This document shows, in pieces, positions 53,071-62,043 of a DNA stretch of 64,000 nt (position 1 is its first letter; every line of letters begins with the position of its first letter). This stretch comes from Luxibacter massiliensis (GTDB lineage Bacteria; Bacillota; Clostridia; Lachnospirales; Lachnospiraceae), in the NCBI RefSeq assembly GCF_900604355.1, contig NZ_UWOE01000001.1, positions 2,356,001 through 2,420,000 of the forward strand, read 5' to 3'. The position numbers were made by a program, and so were the translations under genes. The notes beneath the pieces are model-generated. The model was not told where the DNA came from. It did not search any database and saw only the letters and a program-made list of their open reading frames with translations.

Positions 53071-53198
53071 CCCCAATACAGGCATACTGAACATCAAACT
53101 AGCAGCGATGCAGGCATGGGGGTATTAGATCCTTACGGCAGCCGCCAAATGGACATGTAAACATGTCCCCTTGGCTCGTTGCCCGCGGGAAATAAAAT
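53071..53198 (+). repeat. Dispersed structured repeat, copy B (full length)
   Basis: This copy is in the same orientation as copy A and near-identical from TCAAACTAGCAGC through the terminal GCCCGCGGGA. Its 5' hairpin (CCCCAATAC...) is more degraded. It lies between the AraC-gene stop (53212) and the SSS promoter and fills most of this gap. Confidence 0.85.
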
Positions 53199-53211
53199 GG
53201 CCGATGGAAAC

Positions 53212-54126
53212 TTAAAAGCTTCCGTCAGCCATTGCTTTTATAGAAGTAACATACTCCGAAGGTGTCATACCCGTAATTTTCTTGAACTGGCGGGAAAAAT
53301 AATGTATCGAAGTATAGCCAAGATGTTCAGAAATCTGGGTGAAATTCATGCGGTTGGTCCTGATCAATTCTTTTGCAATATTAATTTTCATAAGAGAAAA
53401 GTATTCTATAACTCCCATATTGCACTGTTCTTTAAAAATTTTTTGAAGCTGTGATCTTCCGGTCAAATTGTCATGGCAAATCTGGTCAATGGTGACACGA
53501 GTATCTATCCTACTTTCCAGATAATTCACAATTCGGTTAAAAACTTCTGTATCACTCTTACTCTTAGTTGTCTTAAGTGTTTCATGACGAGGCATACCTT
53601 TGTATGGCATCAGCGGGCCGGAATGTCTGCGGATCAGGTGAATTAGAAACTGGGTCAGATACAAATGAATAAGTTGTTCGGACCCAAAAAGATTTGGCTC
53701 TTTCATAGGCATGTTCTGAAGATAGGGATCATCCAGCCGGCAGTCAAAGCAACGTCTTGCCTCAATGATAATATTGGCTAAAAGATTCTGCTCCGTTTGG
53801 TCAATCTGCAGGATCCGCTTAGAAAAAAAGCGCATGGCTTCATCGGTACATTGGAAGGATATGACAACAAGGTTGGGGGCGATACCGCCAACTGCACGAA
53901 CATTATGAAATTCATTTGGCTGATGAAAAGCAATATCTCCCTTTTTTAATATTGAAAATGAATCACCGGAAGTGATCCCCACTTCCCCCTTGTCCACACA
54001 GATAAATTCCCAGAAATTATGGGATTCTCCCTGGAAATAAAAATCATTCATATATTCGAAGTAGTGAATGCTGTAGATTTTACCTATATTTATTGAATTG
54101 TGAAGCTTAATTCCGTTATACCCCAT
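53212..54126 (-). CDS. AraC-family transcriptional regulator
   Basis: The 304-residue protein has an N-terminal cupin-type sensor (FWEFICVDKGEVGITSGD; LKKGDIAFHQPNEFHNV, about residues 35-80). The C-terminal AraC domain has two helix-turn-helix motifs (TIDQICHDNLTGRSQLQKIF, about 195-215; FTQISEHLGYTSIHYFSRQF, about 250-270). It is divergent from the nucleotidyltransferase operon across a 440-bp gap and probably controls it in response to a sugar. Its codon use and that of the divergent operon look more A+T-rich than the neighbouring modules. Confidence 0.9.
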   Translation of the reverse strand: MGYNGIKLHNSINIGKIYSIHYFEYMNDFYFQGESHNFWEFICVDKGEVGITSGDSFSILKKGDIAFHQPNEFHNVRAVGGIAPNLVVISFQCTDEAMRFFSKRILQIDQTEQNLLANIIIEARRCFDCRLDDPYLQNMPMKEPNLFGSEQLIHLYLTQFLIHLIRRHSGPLMPYKGMPRHETLKTTKSKSDTEVFNRIVNYLESRIDTRVTIDQICHDNLTGRSQLQKIFKEQCNMGVIEYFSLMKINIAKELIRTNRMNFTQISEHLGYTSIHYFSRQFKKITGMTPSEYVTSIKAMADGSF

Positions 54127-54565
54127 AGTGGAACTCCTGTATTGTATTATCCGTATGATACTCCTGCCCTTTTACTATTTTACAATATTCTATTTTGTAT
54201 TATAGCCTGTTTTGAGCAAAAATCAAAGAGTAAAGTAAATGCAACTAGTGCAAATTATGGAGAAGATAAGACAAAGATTTTTCCCTTGGAGTATACTACA
54301 ATAGACTTATCAGCCAAACAAACTATATAGAAAGTAAAGTATTAAAAAGAAAACTATAAGCATTCTTCTTTTTACAGCAATGGTTGGATTGCGGCAGAAG
54401 GAAAGAAAAAACGGCAGCCGTCCCTATATAGTATATGTACGCACAGCTTTAGAACACGTAATGTGATAACAGGCCAAAACGCTGGTCCAATCAGTATGAT
54501 CCTGTGTCTGTACGCAGTAATTATCTTTCATCAGTAATAGATCATAAACGTCTGGAGGTAGAGCG
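54127..54565. other. Intergenic region between divergent AraC gene and hexosamine operon
   Basis: No gene or clear terminator was seen. It must hold both promoters and AraC sites, but I could not identify a convincing -35/-10 pair. The last part holds the ribosome binding site CTGGAGG before the ATG at 54566. Confidence 0.5.
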
Positions 54566-55492
54566 ATGAAAAAACCAATATTAGTCATTATGGCAGCAGG
54601 AATGGGAAGCCGCTATGGCGGATTGAAGCAGATTGACCCGATAGATGAAGAGGGACATATTCTCATGGACTTCTCCATGTATGACGCAAAACAAGCAGGA
54701 TTTGAAAAGGTAATCTTTATTGTCAAGAAAGAGGACGAAACAGACTTTAAGGAAGCAGTCGGCGCCCGCATGGCAGAACATATGGATATATCCTATGCAT
54801 TTCAGGAGCTCACGGATATCCCAGAAGGATATGAGGTTCCAGAAGGGCGTGTGAAACCGTGGGGGACGGCACATGCCGTACTTAGCTGTATTGATCAGAT
54901 TGATGGGCCGTTTGCAGTAATTAATGCAGATGACTATTATGGCCAGGAAGCCTTCAAACTGATTTATAATTATCTGGTATCTCATGAAGACAATGAGAAA
55001 TATTGTTATGCTATGATAGGATACCACCTCGGAAATACGGTAACAGATAATGGGCATGTGGCACGTGGTATCTGTGATATGAATGAAAAGGGAGAATTAG
55101 CAGCGATTTACGAAAGAACCAGAATTGAGAAACGTAATGGAGGAATCGCATTTACAGAGGACGGCGGTGAAACGTGGACTTCAATTGCAGCAGAAACAAT
55201 CGTATCTATGAATATGTGGGGATTCTCTACGAGTATTCTGGAAGAAATCAAAGCAGAATTTCCAGCATTTCTAGACGCAGGATTCCAGGACAATCCAATA
55301 AAATGTGAATACTTCCTGCCCACAGTCGTAAGCAATCTCCTAAGCGAAGGCCGTGCAAGTGTTGCTGTTTTAGAATCCGCAGATAAATGGTATGGTGTAA
55401 CATATAAAGAGGATAAGCCAGTAGTTGTAGCGGCGATTAAGCAAATGAAAGAATGTGGACTATATCCAACACATCTTTGGGAGGAAATATAA
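54566..55492 (+). CDS. Sugar-1-phosphate nucleotidyltransferase (LNB/GNB pathway type)
   Basis: The 308-residue protein has the NTP_transferase signature MAAGMGSRYGGLKQ (residues 9-22), the metal-binding DDYYG (about residues 121-126) and PWGTAHAVL. It belongs to the UDP-sugar pyrophosphorylase-like proteins found with NahK in lacto-N-biose clusters. In these clusters it converts UTP plus glucose/galactose-1-phosphate (or the GlcNAc form) to the UDP-sugar. It directly abuts the kinase gene (stop at 55492, ATG at 55493), so the two are co-translated. Confidence 0.82.
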   Translation: MKKPILVIMAAGMGSRYGGLKQIDPIDEEGHILMDFSMYDAKQAGFEKVIFIVKKEDETDFKEAVGARMAEHMDISYAFQELTDIPEGYEVPEGRVKPWGTAHAVLSCIDQIDGPFAVINADDYYGQEAFKLIYNYLVSHEDNEKYCYAMIGYHLGNTVTDNGHVARGICDMNEKGELAAIYERTRIEKRNGGIAFTEDGGETWTSIAAETIVSMNMWGFSTSILEEIKAEFPAFLDAGFQDNPIKCEYFLPTVVSNLLSEGRASVAVLESADKWYGVTYKEDKPVVVAAIKQMKECGLYPTHLWEEI

Positions 55493-56620
55493 ATGATTCA
55501 GGTGACACAGAAGCAAAAAGAGGAAGCAATTGCCCATTTTCAATTTGAGGGAACACTGATTAAGCAGGAATCATATGGAAGCGGACACATCAATGATACA
55601 TTTCTTTTGACATTTGAAGCTAAAGGAAAAGAGAAAAAAAAGGAAAAAAATGTAATACTTCAGAGAATAAACACGGAAATATTTTCAGACCCAATTGGAC
55701 TGATGGAAAATATTGTTGGCGTTACGTCCTATCTTCGCAGGAGGATTATTGAAGAAGGGGGAGATCCAGACAGAGAGACATTAAACATTATTCCTACGAT
55801 AGATGGCAGAGATTATTTTTTGGACTCTAAAGGCGATTACTGGCGCTCGTATATATTTATTACAAATGCTGCAAGCTATGACAAGGTGGAACAACCGGAG
55901 TATTTTTACCAGAGCGCAGTGGCATTTGGACACTTCCAGTGTATGCTTGCTGATTATCCCGCAGAAACACTTCATGAAACAATTGCTGGATTCCATGATA
56001 CAAAGGCTAGATTTGCTGCTTTCAAGAAAGTAGTACAAGAAGATGTGCTAAAAAGGGCAGCTTCCGTTCAAAAGGAGATTCAGTTTGTGTTGGGGCATGA
56101 GGATGTTGCAAATTATTTCAGCGATCTTCTTGCAGCTGGAGAAATACCTCTTCGTGTTACACATAATGATACCAAGCTTAATAATATTATGATTGATAAC
56201 AAGACCAAAAAGGGTATCTGTGTCATCGATCTTGATACGGTTATGCCGGGACTTGCAATGAATGATTTCGGAGATTCTATCCGGTTTGGTGCAAATACTG
56301 CGGCAGAAGATGAGGCAGACCTGGATAAAGTCTCCTGTAGTATGGAGTTATTTGACCTGTATGCCAAAGGCTTCATTGAAGGATGCGGTGGGAAGCTTAC
56401 ACAGAAAGAAATTGATCTCATGCCCATGGGTGCAAAGGCCATGACATTTGAATGTGGAATGCGCTTTTTGACAGATTATCTTCAGGGAGATACCTATTTT
56501 AAGACTCACAGAGAAGGGCATAATCTGGATAGATGCAGAACTCAATTTAAACTGGTTGAGGATATGGAACAGAAATGGCATACTATGCATGAAATAGTTA
56601 AAAAGTACAGCAGCAATTAG
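55493..56620 (+). CDS. nahK: N-acetylhexosamine 1-kinase (NahK-like)
   Basis: The 375-residue aminoglycoside-phosphotransferase-fold kinase has a glycine-rich start (SYGSGHINDTFLL), catalytic loop THNDTKLNNIMID (about residues 222-234) and metal motif IDLDTVMPG (about 245-253). The NDFGDSIRFGAN segment is typical of NahK. NahK phosphorylates GlcNAc or GalNAc at C1, the salvage step after phosphorolysis of lacto-N-biose or galacto-N-biose from milk glycans and mucin. With the nucleotidyltransferase and GalE it forms three of the four LNB-pathway enzymes; the GH112 phosphorylase is not in the window. Confidence 0.87.
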   Translation: MIQVTQKQKEEAIAHFQFEGTLIKQESYGSGHINDTFLLTFEAKGKEKKKEKNVILQRINTEIFSDPIGLMENIVGVTSYLRRRIIEEGGDPDRETLNIIPTIDGRDYFLDSKGDYWRSYIFITNAASYDKVEQPEYFYQSAVAFGHFQCMLADYPAETLHETIAGFHDTKARFAAFKKVVQEDVLKRAASVQKEIQFVLGHEDVANYFSDLLAAGEIPLRVTHNDTKLNNIMIDNKTKKGICVIDLDTVMPGLAMNDFGDSIRFGANTAAEDEADLDKVSCSMELFDLYAKGFIEGCGGKLTQKEIDLMPMGAKAMTFECGMRFLTDYLQGDTYFKTHREGHNLDRCRTQFKLVEDMEQKWHTMHEIVKKYSSN

Positions 56621-56631
56621 GGGGCAGAATA

Positions 56632-57669
56632 ATGGCAAAGATTTTAATTACAGGTGGAGCAGGGTATATTGGAAGTCATACAGCACTGGAACTGCTAAAT
56701 GCAGGATACGAGATTGTAGTATATGATAATCTTTTTAACTCTTCAGAGGAATCCATAAAAAGAGTGGAGAAGCTGACTGGTAAGAAAATTACATTCTATA
56801 AAGGAGATGTATTGGATGAAGGTACCCTAGAATCTATGTTTCGGGCGGAGAATATTGATGCTGTTATTCATTGTGCGGCATTAAAGGCTGTTGGAGAATC
56901 TGTCCAGAAGCCATTGGAGTACTACCACAACAATATTACAGGAACACTTAATCTGTTGGGCGTTATGGATAGGGTCGGAGTTAAAAATATTGTATTTAGT
57001 TCTTCAGCCACTGTTTATGGAAGTCCAGAAGAAATCCCAATCACAGAAGCCTGCCCGAAAGGTCAGTGTACGAACCCTTATGGTTGGACGAAATCCATGA
57101 TGGAACAGATTATGGCTGATCTACAAAAAGCAAAACCAGATTGGAACGTAATTCTTTTGAGATATTTTAATCCGGCTGGAGCTCATAAGAGCGGATGTAT
57201 CGGGGAAGATCCGAAGGGCATCCCAAACAATCTAATGCCATACATTTCTCAGGTTGCAGTTGAAAAGCTGGAAAAGCTTGCAGTGTTTGGAGATGATTAT
57301 GATACTCCCGACGGAACAGGGATCCGCGATTACATCCATGTGGTGGATCTTGCGATGGGACACGTAAAAGCCATTGACTATATCTTTGATAAAAATCCAG
57401 GACTTGATGTCATCAATCTGGGAACCGGAATAGGTTACTCAGTACTTGATATGGTTAAAGCATTTTCCAAGGCATGTGGAAAGAATATCCCATATGAAAT
57501 CAAACCTCGTCGTGCAGGAGATATTGCAATATGCTATGCGGATCCAAAGAAGGCAAAAGAAGTCCTTGGCTGGAAGGCTGAAAGAGATTTGGATGAAATG
57601 TGTGAGGACACGTGGAGATGGCAGTCTCAGAATCCCAATGGCTATGCTGAGCCAAATACCCCGATGTAA
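56632..57669 (+). CDS. galE: UDP-glucose 4-epimerase
   Basis: The 345-residue protein has NAD-binding GGAGYIGSHTALELL (residues 7-21), the catalytic Ser region SSSATVYG, the YGWTKSMME Tyr/Lys pair (YxxxK) and the conserved LRYFNPAGAH. It interconverts UDP-Glc/UDP-Gal and probably UDP-GlcNAc/UDP-GalNAc. It starts 11 bases after nahK. Its final codons Pro-Met-stop (ccg-atg-taa) lie inside repeat copy C, so the extreme C-terminus appears to have been set by insertion of the repeat. Confidence 0.95.
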   Translation: MAKILITGGAGYIGSHTALELLNAGYEIVVYDNLFNSSEESIKRVEKLTGKKITFYKGDVLDEGTLESMFRAENIDAVIHCAALKAVGESVQKPLEYYHNNITGTLNLLGVMDRVGVKNIVFSSSATVYGSPEEIPITEACPKGQCTNPYGWTKSMMEQIMADLQKAKPDWNVILLRYFNPAGAHKSGCIGEDPKGIPNNLMPYISQVAVEKLEKLAVFGDDYDTPDGTGIRDYIHVVDLAMGHVKAIDYIFDKNPGLDVINLGTGIGYSVLDMVKAFSKACGKNIPYEIKPRRAGDIAICYADPKKAKEVLGWKAERDLDEMCEDTWRWQSQNPNGYAEPNTPM

Positions 57670-57730
57670 GCATACGGGCATCAAACTAGCAGCGATACAG
57701 GCATCGGGGTATAGATGCCTGTATCTAAGA
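57659..57730 (+). repeat. Dispersed structured repeat, copy C (3'-truncated)
   Basis: The copy starts CCCCGATGTAAGCAT, overlaps the galE stop and matches copies A and B for about 60 bases. It then ends in a perfect 12-bp inverted repeat (GATACAGGCATC-GGGGTATA-GATGCCTGTATC) that may serve as the galE terminator. Confidence 0.8.
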
Positions 57731-57742
57731 CTTCCCATGCAC

Positions 57743-58237
57743 CTAGCTCTCTGAGGAGGAGGCTCCCATCTGCTTCACCCGGTCCTGTATGGTCTTATTA
57801 TAATTCTCTATCCTGCGGCTGTATGGCTCTTCCATAAACTTTGAGTTAAGCATAAAGTCGGCTGTGGCAAGATTGTTGGCAATGGGTATATCATATACAA
57901 CGGCGATTCTCAGCAAGGCTTTTACATCTGGATCATGGGGCTGTGCCTCCAATGGATCCCACAAAAAAATCATAAAGTCAATCTGCCCTTCCACAATTTT
58001 GGCCCCTATCTGCTGGTCGCCTCCCAGAGGGCCGCTGCAATACCCCTTGACAGGCAAGCCTGTCCGCTCTGAGATCAGTCTGGATGTGGTTCCCGTCCCA
58101 CACAAAAAATGGCTTTTTAATATTTCCTTATTTCTGTCACACCAGTCAACCAGTTCTTTCTTTTTGCCATCATGGGCGACCAAAGCTATATGTTTCGCCT
58201 TTCCGATTACCATAGTTACAAAGTTCTCATCTAACAT
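57743..58237 (-). CDS. mgsA: Methylglyoxal synthase
   Basis: The start at 58237 follows GGAGGG by six bases and gives 164 residues; the longer frame to 58372 is unsupported. The conserved motifs are KHIALVAHDGKK (residues about 13-24), TGTTSRLI (phosphate site), SGPLGGDQQIGA with the catalytic Asp (about 75-86) and FLWDPLEAQPHDPDVKAL (about 98-115). It converts dihydroxyacetone phosphate to methylglyoxal, a bypass when phosphate is limiting or sugar phosphates accumulate. This is relevant next to so many sugar-uptake operons. Confidence 0.94.
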   Translation of the reverse strand: MLDENFVTMVIGKAKHIALVAHDGKKKELVDWCDRNKEILKSHFLCGTGTTSRLISERTGLPVKGYCSGPLGGDQQIGAKIVEGQIDFMIFLWDPLEAQPHDPDVKALLRIAVVYDIPIANNLATADFMLNSKFMEEPYSRRIENYNKTIQDRVKQMGASSSES

Positions 58238-58364
58238 ATTATTCCCTCCATCACTGGCCCTGCGTCTATACAGGAATCTTTCATGTAACTGCTTCCAATT
58301 TACAAGAATACATAAGACTACACGGCCAGAGGCATCTGTCAATGCCCCCTCTTGGATAAACCAT

Positions 58365-59942
58365 TTAAACAAGCTGTTCCATAGAATGGAAGCGGATTGA
58401 AGCCAGCAGGCCTATGATTACTGTTATTATAATACTATAAATCAGAATGATTGGAAAGACAAAATCTATGCCAAATACAAATCCTGCTATGACTGCCGCC
58501 AAAACGCCAAAACCGAGGAGCGTCATCTGAATCAACGCCCTAACTATATCTTGCCCGGTCTTACCCAATGTATCTCCCAGCACACATTGTGCCACAACCC
58601 TTGTATACAGCCTGTTTGCCTGCAGCACTGTATAAATCAGGACGGAGAGGATTACCTGTGCGGGATGAATCCTCCACACAATCCCCAGGGGAATACAAAA
58701 CAGGCATCCGTCTGCCAGAGCTTTTATATGCTCCATTAAAGTAGAGTACCACAGCTTCTTCACAGGACTGTCAGGAATCATAAAAAGGTATGGACTCTTA
58801 AGTTCATTCTCCCATTTCCCAAGATATCCCGTCAGTATCAGAGTCATATAAGCAATAATGCCTAGAAGGTACATCTGGGGCACACCCGACTTCATCGCAT
58901 TCTCCCTGAGCGTAAACGAAAACAAGGCTGCTATAAAAACACTGATAAGTGTCATTTTAGAAAAAATGAAGTATTTCTCTTTCCTATATTCCAGCAGCTG
59001 CCTGTAAAATATAGCCTTTGCCCCAGTTGCCTTTATCGTCCGGTTCACACGGCGGAACTTTCTTTTCTTCTGCTCCATGCCCAGGACCACCTCTCCGTCT
59101 TTCTTGCGCCTGCGCATCTCGGCATAATTGTCTGCAAATTTCGCCGCATCCTCAAAATACTCTCCCCGGCAGGGTATGCAGCGGGCCACAAAGAACATGC
59201 CAATTACAGAGAATACATATAGGCTGCTGCAGACAACATTCAAAGTTGTAGGCCCTAAAAGAACCAGGCGGTAAACAGCAATATTCCACCCTACTACTGG
59301 TATCATCTGAAGGCCTTCCCAGTCTACAAAGGATGAGGCCGTCTTAAGGGAGACTCCATGCTCCCTAAAATACAGTATGATAAACAGCGTAATTCCAACC
59401 AGAAACACCTTGATCAGCCGCCCTATCCACAGCATCACCTTGGATGGGATCTTGTCATTGGTATATAGAAATACCATCAGGCTGGATTCAAATATGGTTT
59501 CCAGCACGCATCCTGTGAAAAAGAATAACAGCATACGCCATACTTCCACATTAAATACTGTAACCCCGGCAATAAAAAACAAAATGCAGATCCCCACTGT
59601 CAGAAGATAGTTCATCCAGGCACTATGGATAAGCACAGTTTTGGGACTAATGGGCGCAGGAAAAACAAAATGCCCATGGGCCGGCCTGAATATAATCCCT
59701 TTCTTAGAGGCATACCCGATAAAATTGCTCAGAAATATATAAATAGTCCAGACTGTAATCACAGCCACCAGTCCCTTTACAGAGCCAAAACTAACCATCT
59801 TCAGCAGCTGCCCAACCATAACTATGACAAAAACAGCATACAGTACTCCGGCAATGATAAGTATAAGGGAAACTGGTTTTTTAACCGCTTTCTTCAGGCT
59901 ATTGATAAAGCTCCTTTTTGTCAGATACATTAACGATCTCAT
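58365..59942 (-). CDS. ABC exporter membrane subunit
   Basis: The 525-residue protein is highly hydrophobic with about 10-12 helices. It resembles the putative ABC-exporter family (PF16962-like) of Firmicutes: SLKKAVKKPVSL near the N-terminus, FRPAHGHFVFPAPISPKTVL (about 85-105) and a basic central cytoplasmic loop (about 255-300, KKDGEVVLGMEQKKRKFRR). Its start overlaps the stop of the ATPase gene by four bases. The substrate is unknown; envelope stress or peptide export is plausible. Confidence 0.75.
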   Translation of the reverse strand: MRSLMYLTKRSFINSLKKAVKKPVSLILIIAGVLYAVFVIVMVGQLLKMVSFGSVKGLVAVITVWTIYIFLSNFIGYASKKGIIFRPAHGHFVFPAPISPKTVLIHSAWMNYLLTVGICILFFIAGVTVFNVEVWRMLLFFFTGCVLETIFESSLMVFLYTNDKIPSKVMLWIGRLIKVFLVGITLFIILYFREHGVSLKTASSFVDWEGLQMIPVVGWNIAVYRLVLLGPTTLNVVCSSLYVFSVIGMFFVARCIPCRGEYFEDAAKFADNYAEMRRRKKDGEVVLGMEQKKRKFRRVNRTIKATGAKAIFYRQLLEYRKEKYFIFSKMTLISVFIAALFSFTLRENAMKSGVPQMYLLGIIAYMTLILTGYLGKWENELKSPYLFMIPDSPVKKLWYSTLMEHIKALADGCLFCIPLGIVWRIHPAQVILSVLIYTVLQANRLYTRVVAQCVLGDTLGKTGQDIVRALIQMTLLGFGVLAAVIAGFVFGIDFVFPIILIYSIIITVIIGLLASIRFHSMEQLV

Positions 59943-60652
59943 GATTTCTCACCATCCGTATTCCAGTCTCCAGTCATCTCAAAGAACAAGTCATCCAAAT
60001 CCTTCTCCCCGGCCTCAGACTTCTTATATGAACCTATAATATGGCTCTTCTCCATGACAAACATTACATCCCACAATTCTTCCACCATCTCCAGCATATG
60101 TGTGCTGATTAAAACTGTCACCCCTGTTTCCTTCAACTCCAGAACCACATCCTTCAGCTCTTTGATTGCCTTTGGATCCAGGCCCACCATGGGTTCATCC
60201 AGCAGAATTACCTTGGGACGGATGGCCAGGGCACAACAGATACTTACCTTCTGCATCATCCCCTTTGACAGTTCATTGCCCAGTTTATCCTGCTTATCGT
60301 CCAGATCAAAACGCCTCAGGATGGACGCGACCTCCTCATCTGAGATCCCACTGTCATATGCCTTCCTCACGTATTCAATATGTTCCCTGACAGTCAATGA
60401 CTCAAACATGGCAGGTATCTCGGGAACATAGGCAAAAATCTTCTTTGCCTCCAGCTGCCTGGCAGGTATCCCCTGTATGCCGATTCTGCCCGAATATCTG
60501 AGCAAGCCTGCAATACTCTTGATTATCGTAGACTTTCCGGCTCCGTTTGGCCCTAGCAAGACCCCTACCTGCCCGTCAGGTATAAAAAAACTGACCTTAT
60601 CCACTGCCAGGTACTTCCCATATGATTTACTTAATTCCTGAATTTCAAGCAT
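59939..60652 (-). CDS. ABC exporter ATPase subunit
   Basis: The start at 60652 (MLEIQELSKSYGKY) uses GGAGG located five to six bases before it; the upstream ATG at 60673 would place that site inside the gene. The 237 residues contain Walker A GPNGAGKST, signature LSKGMMQK (the ABC-2/CcmA-type variant), Walker B VILLDEPMVGLD and H-loop STHML. It forms a two-gene export system with the membrane subunit. A palindrome overlapping its promoter suggests local repression, although no GntR-type regulator is encoded next to it. Confidence 0.9.
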   Translation of the reverse strand: MLEIQELSKSYGKYLAVDKVSFFIPDGQVGVLLGPNGAGKSTIIKSIAGLLRYSGRIGIQGIPARQLEAKKIFAYVPEIPAMFESLTVREHIEYVRKAYDSGISDEEVASILRRFDLDDKQDKLGNELSKGMMQKVSICCALAIRPKVILLDEPMVGLDPKAIKELKDVVLELKETGVTVLISTHMLEMVEELWDVMFVMEKSHIIGSYKKSEAGEKDLDDLFFEMTGDWNTDGEKS

Positions 60653-60702
60653 ACTATCCTCCTCATAAAGCATCCTTATATTGTTCTGATATTTAGAAAG
60701 CT

Positions 60703-60755
60703 TTATTGTATTATTGATTTAATACAATAATACGTTGTTTTTTATTCTCTGTCAA
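60703..60755 (-). promoter_or_regulatory. ABC exporter promoter with overlapping palindrome
   Basis: TTGACA (60750-60755) and TATTAT (60727-60732) on the minus strand have 17-base spacing. The perfect inverted repeat TTATTGTATTA / TAATACAATAA (60703-60713, 60720-60730) covers the -10 box and start point, as an operator for a dimeric repressor would. Confidence 0.7.
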
Positions 60756-60902
60756 CACTAACTTAATAGCTATATGAGATTTTTTGCAGCAAATATAGTA
60801 CTTATAATATTTATATGTTACAATATACAAAACCTCAAAAGTTTATATAAGGGACGCCCCTTAATTCATACTCTGAAATGTACGCAAGATGGAGGGACTG
60901 AT

Positions 60903-62003
60903 ATGGAAATTTCTAAGAAATTGGCAGGGCAGATTGTACATGCCGTCTATGAGGTGGTGGGCAGCGACATCAACTTTATCAGTGCTTCCGGCATAATTAT
61001 CGGAAGCACAAACAAGAGCAGGATCGGCACTTTCCATGAGGCTGGCTGCCAGGCGATTCAACGCGGGGAGCCTGTTATCGTTGAGGAAGCGCATACTTTC
61101 TCGGGAGCACAAGCCGGCATCAATTACCCTATCTTTTTCGAGGGGATCCCTATAGCTGTAATCGGCATAACAGGCCAGCCAAAAGAGCTCGAAAAATTTG
61201 GATTTCTTATTACAAAAATTACAGAAGTCTTTTTGAAGGAGCAGCAGTTAAATCAGGAGCTGCTCTCTGAAACCCGGTCCCTGCATTATCTTATCACCTC
61301 TCTTATATACGACAATATTCAAAATCAGCAGCAGTTTGACATTTTGCTCCATAAATACCAGATGGATCCAACAGAACAGTATGCGGTACTGTCTGTACAA
61401 ATGCTGGACACCTCCCTGGAACAATCTCTGAGGTTCTATTTCTCTGGCATAGGCTGCCAGCTTTCACTTTACCTATACCCAAATGAATGGGTTGTCTTGT
61501 TTGACCAGGATACTTATGCCCTATTTTCCAGCCAAGAATTTACATTAACATACAAGGGCAGGCTGCATGCCGGTATCAGTACATTTGCGCCTCTCTATCA
61601 GGCAAGCCAATCCTATCAGGATGCGTGTACCGCCAGGAACCGTGCCTTTCAGATGAATACAGCCCTCTGTACTATGAGTGATATTTCCATTGAATTTGCC
61701 CTGGAAAGTATTCCGGCAAATATGAAAACTCTCTATGCAAATCAGATATTAAATCCCCTTACTGATAAGGAGCTTCATATTCTGAAAACCTATTTACTAT
61801 ATGGCCTCTCCCTCAAAGATACAGCAGAAGTTCTTTTTATCCATAAAAATACACTGCAGTACCAATTAGACAAAATCACGGATAAAACTGGCCTGAATCC
61901 CCGCCGTTTTCAAGATGCCTTTTTACTGCAGTTTGCATTCTTGTGCAGAGAATCGGAACCTTTAGGGCAGGCGGGAAAACCCCCACGGAGCACAAATAAT
62001 TAG
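60903..62003 (+). CDS. CdaR-family (sugar diacid) transcriptional regulator
   Basis: The start at 60903 (MEISKKLAGQIV) follows GGAGGG by six bases, giving 366 residues; the longer frame lacks support. The N-terminal diacid-recognition domain runs over residues 1-130 (FISASGIIIGSTNKSRIGTFHEAG; YPIFFEGIPIAVIGITG). The C-terminal PucR/CdaR helix-turn-helix is LSLKDTAEVLFIHKNTLQYQLDKI (about residues 318-341). CdaR activates glycerate, galactarate and glucarate genes in other bacteria, and here it directly precedes a glycerate kinase. It most likely activates that gene in response to glycerate or a sugar diacid. Confidence 0.9.
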   Translation: MEISKKLAGQIVHAVYEVVGSDINFISASGIIIGSTNKSRIGTFHEAGCQAIQRGEPVIVEEAHTFSGAQAGINYPIFFEGIPIAVIGITGQPKELEKFGFLITKITEVFLKEQQLNQELLSETRSLHYLITSLIYDNIQNQQQFDILLHKYQMDPTEQYAVLSVQMLDTSLEQSLRFYFSGIGCQLSLYLYPNEWVVLFDQDTYALFSSQEFTLTYKGRLHAGISTFAPLYQASQSYQDACTARNRAFQMNTALCTMSDISIEFALESIPANMKTLYANQILNPLTDKELHILKTYLLYGLSLKDTAEVLFIHKNTLQYQLDKITDKTGLNPRRFQDAFLLQFAFLCRESEPLGQAGKPPRSTNN

Positions 62004-62015
62004 GTTTTCAGCCAA

Positions 62016-62043
62016 TTGCACTTTGGTATATATACTATATTAT
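62016..62043 (+). promoter_or_regulatory. Possible promoter of the glycerate kinase gene
   Basis: TTGCAC (62016-62021) and TATTAT (62038-62043) have a 16-base spacer, followed by a leader of about 150 bases. It is weaker than consensus, as expected for a CdaR-activated promoter. Confidence 0.4.
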
